A stretch of 6,536 nucleotides of DNA from NCBI GenBank assembly GCA_002869425.1, contig PKSZ01000513.1, positions 1 to 6,536 of the forward strand, given 5' to 3'. The notes beneath the pieces are model-generated. The model was not told the DNA's origin. It did no database searches and worked only from the letters and a program-made list of their open reading frames with translations. The DNA is from Marinilabiliales bacterium (GTDB lineage Bacteria; Bacteroidota; Bacteroidia; Bacteroidales; BM523). Both the position numbers and the translations under genes were made by a program. Below, one piece after another: positions 1 to 5,762 of this stretch; positions within the stretch are counted from its first letter, which is position 1; each line of letters opens with the position of its first letter.

Positions 1-692
1 CAAGTGTAATACCCCTTGATGGAGTTTTGCCGGATTCCAGCCTTGTAAGTGTTAATTCCTCATTGAGAAATACGTTTTCTTTTAATAAAACTTCACCTGT
101 TTTTGGAATAGACTATATGTATTCCAATAATAAAAACAGAATTTTACTCGTCAATGGAATTGATACAAGAAATACAATTTTACACGATATTCGATTGCGA
201 TGGAACCTGGGGAGAATGATTACTTTTGTTAATGACTTTCAGCCCGGCATTAGAACATATCATTCAGAATATTTCTCAAATAAGAATTATGAAATTGATT
301 TGTTATCAAATGAAACACGCCTGAGTTATCAGCCCAAAAACACATTGAGAACCAGTATTATATATTCATATGGATCAAAGAAAAACAGTCTGGCAACTGA
401 AGTTTGTGAAGATCATAATCTGGCAGCAGAAGTGAAATTCAATATTGTTCGTAAGGCCAGTTTACAGTTTCGCATTGATTATATTAGAATTCAATATAAC
501 AGTGATATGAACACACCCGTTGCTTATGTTATGCTTGAAGGATTTAATCCCGGAAATAATGCATCATGGTTGTTAATGGTGCAACGAAGTATTTCTGACA
601 ATTTGCAGTTAAGTTTAAATTATAATGGTAGAATTTCAGAAGGCACACAAGCTGTTCATACCGGTGGAGTGCAGATAAGAGCATTGTTTTAA
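1..692 (+). CDS. C-terminal part of a probable outer-membrane beta-barrel protein (5' end outside window)
   Basis: The frame is open from the first bases of the window (reading from position 3) with no stop before TAA at 690-692, so this is the last 229 residues of a longer protein. A TTG at 27 is in frame but need not be a start. The sequence alternates polar and hydrophobic residues in short segments separated by turns rich in N, G, S and D, for example RTSIIYSYGS, ASLQFRIDYI and LQLSLNYNGR. It ends VQIRALF, a terminal aromatic residue after an amphipathic strand, as expected for a substrate of the BAM machinery. There are no membrane helices or catalytic motifs. I infer an outer-membrane barrel or barrel-like surface protein; the substrate or partner cannot be told. 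The thioesterase gene starts 2 bases after the stop, which suggests co-transcription. Sure of the reading frame, moderately sure of the barrel call. Confidence 0.72.
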   Translation, partial: SVIPLDGVLPDSSLVSVNSSLRNTFSFNKTSPVFGIDYMYSNNKNRILLVNGIDTRNTILHDIRLRWNLGRMITFVNDFQPGIRTYHSEYFSNKNYEIDLLSNETRLSYQPKNTLRTSIIYSYGSKKNSLATEVCEDHNLAAEVKFNIVRKASLQFRIDYIRIQYNSDMNTPVAYVMLEGFNPGNNASWLLMVQRSISDNLQLSLNYNGRISEGTQAVHTGGVQIRALF

Positions 693-694
693 TT

Positions 695-1102
695 ATGGAA
701 AAATATATTGATAAAAAGAATCACAATCATGATGGTTGCTTTGGTTGTTCTGAAAACAACCCGAAAGGCTTATCTTTGAAATTCACTCAGAAGGGCGAAT
801 TTGTAGAATCAAGGTGGAATCCGGATGATTGTTATCAGGGTATGTCTGGAAGATTACACGGAGGCATACAGGCATTGTTGATTGATGAGGTTGCCTGGTG
901 GACAGCAAAAACCATACATGGAACCAGTGGCGTTACGGCAAGGATGAAAATACGGTACAGAAAACCTGCTGATTTAGGTCAGACTTTTATCATTCGCGGT
1001 AAATTGAAGGAAGTAATAAGGAATTTGGCGATAATCGAAGTGAAAATTCTAACCGAACAGGAAATGCTTATCACCGAAGCACAGGTTGAGTTTTTTTCAT
1101 GA
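695..1102 (+). CDS. PaaI-like hotdog-fold thioesterase (4HBT superfamily)
   Basis: This is a 135-residue protein, the usual length for a single hotdog domain that acts as a dimer or tetramer in the cytoplasm. The N-terminus has the C-F-G-C-x4-NPKGL-x-L-x-F pattern (residues 15-30) found in one branch of PaaI-type thioesterases. The central helix carries GRLHGGIQALLIDEVAWW (52-69), with the HGG turn at 55-57 and acidic D64/E65 where the family places its catalytic carboxylate. The strands VTARMKIRYRKPADLGQ (80-96) and the C-terminal strands complete the fold. Family members hydrolyse acyl-CoA or related thioesters; the acyl group here is unknown. The ATG lies 2 bases after the stop of the upstream barrel gene, so the two are probably translated from one message. 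No Shine-Dalgarno sequence is visible, which is normal for Bacteroidota. The nearby functions do not suggest a substrate. Confidence 0.88.
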   Translation: MEKYIDKKNHNHDGCFGCSENNPKGLSLKFTQKGEFVESRWNPDDCYQGMSGRLHGGIQALLIDEVAWWTAKTIHGTSGVTARMKIRYRKPADLGQTFIIRGKLKEVIRNLAIIEVKILTEQEMLITEAQVEFFS

Positions 1103-1131
1103 TTGCAAAACCTAAATAATGAACAGGATGG

Positions 1132-1160
1132 TTTGTAATTTTATATATTGATTAATTTTA
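1132..1160 (+). promoter_or_regulatory. Weak candidate Bacteroidota promoter before the membrane-NTPase fusion gene
   Basis: TTTG at 1132-1135 is followed after 17 bases by TAATTTTA at 1153-1160. This differs from the Bacteroidota -7 box TAnnTTTG only in the last base, and the TTTG sits near the -33 position. Transcription would begin around 1165, just ahead of the TTG start at 1183. The whole 80-base gap is AT-rich, so a chance match is quite possible. Confidence 0.28.
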
Positions 1161-1182
1161 CAGGCATTCTAACAGAAAAAAT

Positions 1183-2883
1183 TTGGATAAAAAGCCGATT
1201 AGCCAAAAATGGATTAAAGCATCTGTGTTGGGAACAACATGGGCTTCTTCTGAGATAATTCTGGGTAGTTTTCTGCACAACCTTAGAGTTCCGTTCAGTG
1301 GCAGTATATTAACAGGTATTGGGTTAATATTACTTATTTCTGCATCATATCGATGGAAAGAAAAGGGGTTGTTCTGGCGTTCAGGATTGATCTGTGCTGT
1401 ATTGAAAACAATGTCTCCCAGTGCAATTATTTTTGGCCCGATGATCGCAATTTTCATGGAAGCCTTGTTTTTTGAATTTTCTGTGCGCATAATTGGAAAG
1501 AACTTTATGGGTTTTGCTTTTGCCTCCGTTCTTGCTATGTCCTGGGGTTTAATTCAAAAGCTGGTGAATTATATAATATTTTATGGTTTTGAAATTGTAA
1601 AACTATATGAAGGTTTTATGGAGTACGCGCAGAAACAGTTGCAGTGGGACATTGATCTGGTTTGGACTCCAATACTTTTTGTGCTTGCAGTTAATGTAGC
1701 TCTGGGAATAATTGCTGCATGGTTAGGCATGAAAACAGGACGAAAACTGTTAAAGGCGTGTACAATAAAAAGCTTTAAACATTATAATCATAATTACAAG
1801 AAGTCTTCTGCAGAAGATGTTTTTCCATATTCGGTTAGTTGGCTGGTAGTTAATGTGTTGATGCTTTTTTTTCCATTTTTGATATATTTTTTGTTTCCGT
1901 TTTGGGTTTGGGTATCAACAGTAATTGCAATTGTGTTGGCATGGGCAATAAGATACAGAAGGGTGCTTCGTCAATTGTCAAGACCAAAACTGTGGATCTT
2001 TTTTGTTGTTATTACAATGATTTCTGCATTTGTTTTTTCTAAGATTCAACAGCAGGAAAACTCTCTTATGGAAGGGGGAAGAATTGGTTTGGAAATGAAT
2101 TTCAGGGCAATGTTACTCATTATGGGATTTACAGTATTGGGAACGGAATTGTATAATCCTAAAGTAAGAAAGGCATTTGGTCATAGTCGGTACAGACAGC
2201 TGACTGCTGCTGTGGAATTATCGGTTTCTATATTACCGCAAACCATAAAAAATCTACCGGGTGTAAAACAGCTTTTAAAACAACCGGGCTCTGTTATATT
2301 ATCTGTTATTGTTCAGTCTGAAAGTTTGTTGGAGTCTCTCCTGATAAAATATTCATTGCCCAGGGCTGTAATTATTGTTAACGGTGATGTTTCTGAAGGT
2401 AAAACCAGTTTGTTGAAGAAAATTTCTGATCTTTTTATAAACAAAGAGCCAAAGATCTGTGGCATTCTTTCACCAAGGATAATGGAAGGTAAGAAAACAA
2501 TAGCTTATCAAATCGTTACACTTTCTAATAAAAAGTCTTATGTGTTTTTGCGAAAAGATGAAAATGCAGAAAAGCACGATATTGGTAAATTTTTAATACA
2601 AAAAGAATCATATATAGCTGGTTTAAAAGAAATGGAAAAAACAACAGGGGAAAACACAGTATTGTTTGTGGATGAGGTTGGAAGGTTGGAAATTAATGAA
2701 AAAGGATGGTTTCCTGCACTTCAGAAAGCCTTGTCAACGCCCAATATTGTTGTAATCATAGCTGTTCGAACCAAATTTCTTTCTATGGTTATGGATAAAT
2801 GGCCAGATCAAAATTTTATCATCTATAATGTAAGTACAGATCCTGCTGCAATCGCAAATAGAGTAGACAGTTTGTTAGGTTAA
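1183..2883 (+). CDS. Membrane protein with ECF S-like and T-like regions fused to a C-terminal THEP1-family NTPase
   Basis: This protein has 566 residues. Residues 1-190 are hydrophobic, with several membrane helices (about 40-56, 64-96, 108-135 and 160-184) and small-residue spacing A13-x3-G17-x3-A21; this region resembles S components of ECF transporters. Residues 215-390 add helices at about 216-257, 269-286 and 305-322. They then have an EcfT-like stretch: GLEMNFRAMLLIMGF, TELYNPKVRKAF, and a helix with LSVSILPQTIKNLPG. Residues 394-566 are a THEP1-type nucleoside triphosphatase, with Walker A GDVSEGKT (401-408), Walker B VLFVDEVG (493-500, D497 and E498) and the typical RLEINEKGW continuation. 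No ABC signature LSGGQ is present. I infer an NTP-driven or NTP-regulated inner-membrane protein, possibly a solute importer; the substrate is unknown. The start is TTG; a stop lies at 1153-1155 and no in-frame ATG lies between it and 1183. The 3' end overlaps the opposing glycosyltransferase gene by 9 bases. The NTPase call is strong, the S/T resemblance moderate. Confidence 0.82.
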   Translation: MDKKPISQKWIKASVLGTTWASSEIILGSFLHNLRVPFSGSILTGIGLILLISASYRWKEKGLFWRSGLICAVLKTMSPSAIIFGPMIAIFMEALFFEFSVRIIGKNFMGFAFASVLAMSWGLIQKLVNYIIFYGFEIVKLYEGFMEYAQKQLQWDIDLVWTPILFVLAVNVALGIIAAWLGMKTGRKLLKACTIKSFKHYNHNYKKSSAEDVFPYSVSWLVVNVLMLFFPFLIYFLFPFWVWVSTVIAIVLAWAIRYRRVLRQLSRPKLWIFFVVITMISAFVFSKIQQQENSLMEGGRIGLEMNFRAMLLIMGFTVLGTELYNPKVRKAFGHSRYRQLTAAVELSVSILPQTIKNLPGVKQLLKQPGSVILSVIVQSESLLESLLIKYSLPRAVIIVNGDVSEGKTSLLKKISDLFINKEPKICGILSPRIMEGKKTIAYQIVTLSNKKSYVFLRKDENAEKHDIGKFLIQKESYIAGLKEMEKTTGENTVLFVDEVGRLEINEKGWFPALQKALSTPNIVVIIAVRTKFLSMVMDKWPDQNFIIYNVSTDPAAIANRVDSLLG

Positions 2884-4167
2884 TTGTTTTTTAGCCCATG
2901 AAATAAGTTCTGTCAGCTTTTCTTCCAGGGTATCATATGAAAAATATTTTCGTCCCAATTCAAAATTATAACTGGCAACTTCCCTGTTTATTTTATCATT
3001 ATAGATCATCTCAGCCATGTTGCTTACCGCTTCGTCTGTTAGGTTGTTGTCTTCTAGCATGACTGTCTTAAACCCTTTGCTACCAATATCAGGCCAGTAA
3101 ACCGGTTCATAATTATTTACAAAAATAGGTCGTCTTGCCAGCACTGCCTCTACAAATGCATTCCCGAAACCTTCATATGTGCTAAAGTATGTGCATGCCC
3201 TTGCATGTGCATATGCATCAGAGAGAGAGTATTTTTTAGACTTGAGATTTCCTGTTAATCCTCTATTGTTAATTACATGGGAAGCAAATACAACTTGCTT
3301 GCTTAACCCATGTTGCATAATTCTGTCTACCAGCTCATTATAATATAAGTTCCCTTCGTCGTCTGCCTGGCTTCCTGTAATTATTAATTTAATATTTTTA
3401 TCTTTCAGTCTGTGTACCAGATCTATAGCCACCTCAATTCCTTTTCTTCTTACAATTCTTGTTATTTGAAACAAGGGAATGTCCTTAGATTTTAAACCAA
3501 GATCTTTTCTTAAACTAGAGTTATCTTCAGTAATTTCTGCAAATGGCATATCAAAATTCATTACATTGGGAACTACAATGCTTTCTCTGCCATATTTTTC
3601 TTTGATTGTTTTTTTACCATGCTCATTAATAACAGCATGAAAAGAGTTTTCTAATCGTAAAGGAAAAGTATCTGCAACAAATTGATTTATTACATAGTAT
3701 TTTGATAAATACCGTTCTCCTCTTTCCCATGCAAAATCATGATCGTGTGTAATTATTGGTATTCCAAGTATTTGGGCTGCTTTTTTAATTCCGAGACCCA
3801 TGGAAAGGTGAGCAGGTAATGCAGATGCATTTTCCGAAATTATAATATCCAGATTAAATTTTCTAACCCAGTTTATGATGTGATCTGATATTTTGTCAGA
3901 AAGATGTTCAATATGATCCAGTAATTCATCCGGGTTGTCTGTTGGCTCAAAAAACGCTTTTTGCTGCCCCCATGAACCTTGTGGACTAAAAAAAGATAAT
4001 TCTGGTAAAATAGATTCCCGGGAAGAGTTCATCCTTCGCCCTTCATACTGACCCGATAAAATAAAAGTATTATAATTCATTTTATGGAGAACTTCAATCC
4101 ATTTCTCTGCTTCAAGTGCTACACCATCAACACCCCCAATACGACCAATTACAAAACCAATATTCAT
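2875..4167 (-). CDS. GT-B glycosyltransferase, GT4-like (glycosyl transferases group 1)
   Basis: The 430-residue protein begins MNIGFVIGRIGGVDGVALEA, the first beta strand and glycine-rich loop of the N-terminal Rossmann domain. Other features are THDHDFAWERGERY (140-153), an acceptor-side motif after the N-domain strand IPIIT; VVPNVMNFD (198-206) at the domain junction; QITRIVRRKGIEVAI (234-248), opening the C-terminal donor domain; and YEGFGNAFVEAV (331-342), whose E332 and E340 form the EX7E motif that binds the sugar nucleotide. It would transfer a sugar from an activated donor in the cytoplasm or at the inner membrane; neither donor nor acceptor can be told. An in-frame TTG at 4231-4233 would add 22 residues, but the ATG at 4165-4167 places the first strand at the N-terminus as in relatives, so I chose it. 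The gene stands alone on this strand. Its stop overlaps the end of the convergent membrane-NTPase gene by 9 bases, with no terminator hairpin visible between them. Confidence 0.87.
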   Translation of the reverse strand: MNIGFVIGRIGGVDGVALEAEKWIEVLHKMNYNTFILSGQYEGRRMNSSRESILPELSFFSPQGSWGQQKAFFEPTDNPDELLDHIEHLSDKISDHIINWVRKFNLDIIISENASALPAHLSMGLGIKKAAQILGIPIITHDHDFAWERGERYLSKYYVINQFVADTFPLRLENSFHAVINEHGKKTIKEKYGRESIVVPNVMNFDMPFAEITEDNSSLRKDLGLKSKDIPLFQITRIVRRKGIEVAIDLVHRLKDKNIKLIITGSQADDEGNLYYNELVDRIMQHGLSKQVVFASHVINNRGLTGNLKSKKYSLSDAYAHARACTYFSTYEGFGNAFVEAVLARRPIFVNNYEPVYWPDIGSKGFKTVMLEDNNLTDEAVSNMAEMIYNDKINREVASYNFELGRKYFSYDTLEEKLTELISWAKKQLT

Positions 4168-4201
4168 AAGTTTTCTATGTTTTAATGTCAGATTTCCATG
4201 C

Positions 4202-4233
4202 GAAAAATAAAATATTTTTTTGGTATTAGACAA
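4202..4233 (-). promoter_or_regulatory. Weak candidate promoter for the glycosyltransferase gene
   Basis: On the minus strand, TATTTTTC (4209 down to 4202) differs from the TAnnTTTG box only in its last base, and a TTG lies 21 bases upstream (4233-4231), close to the -33 position. The predicted transcript would begin near 4196, about 29 bases before the ATG at 4167. If this is right, the TTG at 4233 is a promoter element and not the start codon. The AT-rich context makes chance matches likely. Confidence 0.22.
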
Positions 4234-4261
4234 TATTAATTTTATTATTTGAAAAAGTTTA

Positions 4262-4269
4262 TAATTTTG
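4262..4269 (+). promoter_or_regulatory. Candidate Bacteroidota -7 promoter box for the lipoprotein gene
   Basis: TAATTTTG matches the Bacteroidota primary-sigma -7 consensus TAnnTTTG exactly. The -33 region is only T-rich (around 4240-4246), without a clean TTTG at the right spacing; the nearest TTTG (4248-4251) is too close. Transcription would begin near 4274-4277. This would leave about 28 untranslated bases before the ATG at 4303 and would exclude the ATG at 4273 as the main start. Confidence 0.4.
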
Positions 4270-4302
4270 TAAATGGTTTATTTAGCTAAAAAATCAACGG
4301 AA

Positions 4303-5217
4303 ATGAAAATCAAAATACTGGTATTCTACCCGATCTTCATATTGTCAATTCTTTTTTTGGCAGTTTCCTGTGAAGAAAGTAGTCACAATAATCTGGATGA
4401 CATCGATGATGTTGAACTGAATGACGACACTTCAGGTGTTGATTCTGAACATGTTGACAGGGTAACAAAAATATTCTACAATATTCCTTCTCCGATAGAG
4501 ATGGCAACTATCATGCAACAGGCAGGTGCAACTTACAATTCAGAAATTTTGAATTCTGTTGACAATTTGGAAAAATATACAACCATTGCTACATCTGCAT
4601 TAAATTTGGGTGTTTATGGAGCAGATTTAAGTTATACAAGGATGTTTGATCAGATTCAGGAATCTGTAAATTATCTGAGTGTTTTAAGAAAACTTAGTGA
4701 TCGTTTAGGAATTCCTCAGGATGAGGGGTCTTTTGCAGTTGGAAGAATTGAAGAAAATATAGACAACAGAGATTCTCTTCTTATGATTATTTCTGAAACT
4801 TATGCCAATGCTGATACGTATCTAAAAGAGAATGACAGGGAAAGTACAGCTGCATTAATTATTATGGGTGGCTGGATAGAGGCTCTTTATGTTTCTGCAA
4901 GTATAATTAACGAAGACAATCAGGATGATATAATCATGAAACGCATTGCTGAACAAAAGTATTCGCTTCAAAACTTGATTGAATTGTTAAATATTTATAA
5001 AGATGATCAGGATATTGCTGAATATATTCCCAAACTTGATGATTTAAAATTATCTTTCGAAAAAATTGAAATTATTAAGTCTGGTGCAGAAGTGAAAACA
5101 GATACAGTTAATCAGGTTACAAGTATTGGTGGAGACACACAGGTTAATGTAACCTTTGAACATATTAAAGAAATAAAAGATAAAGTTGGTAAAATAAGAA
5201 CAGAAATTATTAGTTAA
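4303..5217 (+). CDS. Exported lipoprotein of an uncharacterised family that I associate with Bacteroidota
   Basis: This is a 304-residue protein. Residues 1-22 are a lipoprotein signal peptide (MKIKI, a hydrophobic core, then LAVS) ending at the acylated cysteine C23. An acidic, disordered-looking linker follows (about 24-52, many D and E). The C-EE start resembles the acidic surface-export signal described for Bacteroidota lipoproteins, so the protein may reach the cell surface. From residue 57 the protein is mostly helical, with FYNIPSPIEMATIMQQAGA (58-76), NLGVYGADLSYTRMFDQ (101-117), NRDSLL (155-160) and ALIIMGGWIEALY (184-196). I recognise these blocks from memory as a family common in Bacteroidota without a known function. 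No catalytic motif is evident. The ATG at 4303 was preferred over the in-frame ATG at 4273 because it gives a clean signal peptide and fits the promoter box at 4262-4269. The small secreted protein follows 60 bases downstream. Confidence 0.85.
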   Translation: MKIKILVFYPIFILSILFLAVSCEESSHNNLDDIDDVELNDDTSGVDSEHVDRVTKIFYNIPSPIEMATIMQQAGATYNSEILNSVDNLEKYTTIATSALNLGVYGADLSYTRMFDQIQESVNYLSVLRKLSDRLGIPQDEGSFAVGRIEENIDNRDSLLMIISETYANADTYLKENDRESTAALIIMGGWIEALYVSASIINEDNQDDIIMKRIAEQKYSLQNLIELLNIYKDDQDIAEYIPKLDDLKLSFEKIEIIKSGAEVKTDTVNQVTSIGGDTQVNVTFEHIKEIKDKVGKIRTEIIS

Positions 5218-5225
5218 TTCATTTT

Positions 5226-5241
5226 TGGAATTATTTTTGTA
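5226..5241 (+). promoter_or_regulatory. Candidate promoter before the four-cysteine secreted protein (primary sigma -7 box or sigma-54 type)
   Basis: The 60-base gap after the lipoprotein gene holds TATTTTTG (5232-5239), an exact TAnnTTTG -7 box, which would start transcription near 5245 and leave about 33 bases before the ATG. The same bases can be read as a -24/-12 element: TGG at 5226-5228 and TTGTA at 5237-5241, with the GG and the G of TTG 12 bases apart as in sigma-54 promoters (consensus TGG-N8-TTGCA/T). Either reading would give the gene its own promoter in addition to read-through from upstream. Confidence 0.4.
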
Positions 5242-5277
5242 TTTTAGTGTAAGAAACCACAGATAAATATTCGTCCC

Positions 5278-5715
5278 ATGAAAAGAATAATAAGTGTAGC
5301 AGTTTTTTTAATCGCATTTCTAGGATTGGTTAATTCTGGCTCTGCTCAATGTAAAGGATTCACAAAGAAAAAGTGTTTGCCACAACTTGAGCCTTATGTG
5401 TATAATGGTCAGTTAAATAGTGCTGTACTAAACGAAGGAGATATTGCGGAATTACTGCTTACTTTCTACGGAGGACAGGATTATAGAATCTATATTTGTT
5501 CTCAGGAAGTTTTAGGAAATATTGAGTTTAAGTTGTTGGATACCGACAGAAATACAATTTTTGACAATACTGAGCAAAATAGTATTGATCATTGGGACTT
5601 CAGTGCAAACTCCACGCAGCAATTAATTGTTCAGGTCAAAGTGCCGGAGAATACTTCAATGAATGAAATTGTTGCCAGTGGTTGTGTGTCCATATTGATT
5701 GGATTTAAGGAATAA
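5278..5715 (+). CDS. Small secreted four-cysteine protein, function unknown
   Basis: This 145-residue protein has a signal peptide MKRIISVAVFLIAFLGLVN followed by SGSAQ, with likely signal peptidase I cleavage after AQ at 24/25. Although C25 follows directly, Q at -1 does not fit a lipobox, so a lipoprotein is unlikely. The mature part of about 121 residues has cysteines C25, C33, C74 and C136, enough for two disulfides in the periplasm or outside the cell. The segments AELLLTFYGGQDYRIYIC (57-74), GNIEFKLLDTD (80-90) and QQLIVQVKVPE (114-124) suggest an all-beta sandwich. Most of the conserved-looking residues are aromatic or glycine (FYGGQDY, HWDF, GCVSILIGF). From memory this resembles a short Bacteroidota family with no assigned role; no enzymatic motif is visible. 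It lies 60 bases after the lipoprotein gene in the same direction, so the two may work together. The ATG is the only start that gives a complete signal peptide. Confidence 0.82.
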   Translation: MKRIISVAVFLIAFLGLVNSGSAQCKGFTKKKCLPQLEPYVYNGQLNSAVLNEGDIAELLLTFYGGQDYRIYICSQEVLGNIEFKLLDTDRNTIFDNTEQNSIDHWDFSANSTQQLIVQVKVPENTSMNEIVASGCVSILIGFKE

Positions 5716-5735
5716 TTGAAAAAAGCATATATATG

Positions 5736-5762
5736 AAAGGAGGGCAATGACCCTCCTTTTTT
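5736..5762 (+). terminator. Rho-independent terminator after the secreted-protein gene
   Basis: A perfect 9-bp stem is formed by AAAGGAGGG (5736-5744) and CCCTCCTTT (5751-5759), with the 6-base loop CAATGA. The T run continues to 5762. It begins 20 bases after the TAA of the secreted protein, and its T tract reaches the stop codon of the minus-strand U32 gene (5761-5763). On the minus strand the hairpin also follows the U32 stop, but there the T run after it is short (TTT); a six-T stretch comes only 11 bases later (5724-5719). It is therefore a clear terminator for the plus strand and a possible one for both. Confidence 0.88.

Noticed and set aside
1158..1490. 110-codon open frame on the minus strand
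   Set aside because: It lies opposite the start of the membrane-NTPase gene, shows no recognisable domain, and its low-complexity composition is what the antisense of a membrane-helix coding region gives.
3185..3225. Repeated TGCATG-like words that look like a short direct repeat
   Set aside because: They encode the A-H-A-R-A-C stretch of the glycosyltransferase before its EX7E motif; codon reuse explains the repetition and no unit extends beyond it.
4273..4302. Longer start for the lipoprotein (ATG at 4273)
   Set aside because: It would put ten polar residues ahead of a complete signal peptide, and the -7 box at 4262-4269 predicts a transcript that begins at about this ATG.
5726..5735. Palindrome CATATATATG beside the terminator, considered as an operator
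   Set aside because: A 10-base AT palindrome is common by chance in DNA of this composition, and it lies downstream of one gene and after the stop of the other, where an operator would not be expected.
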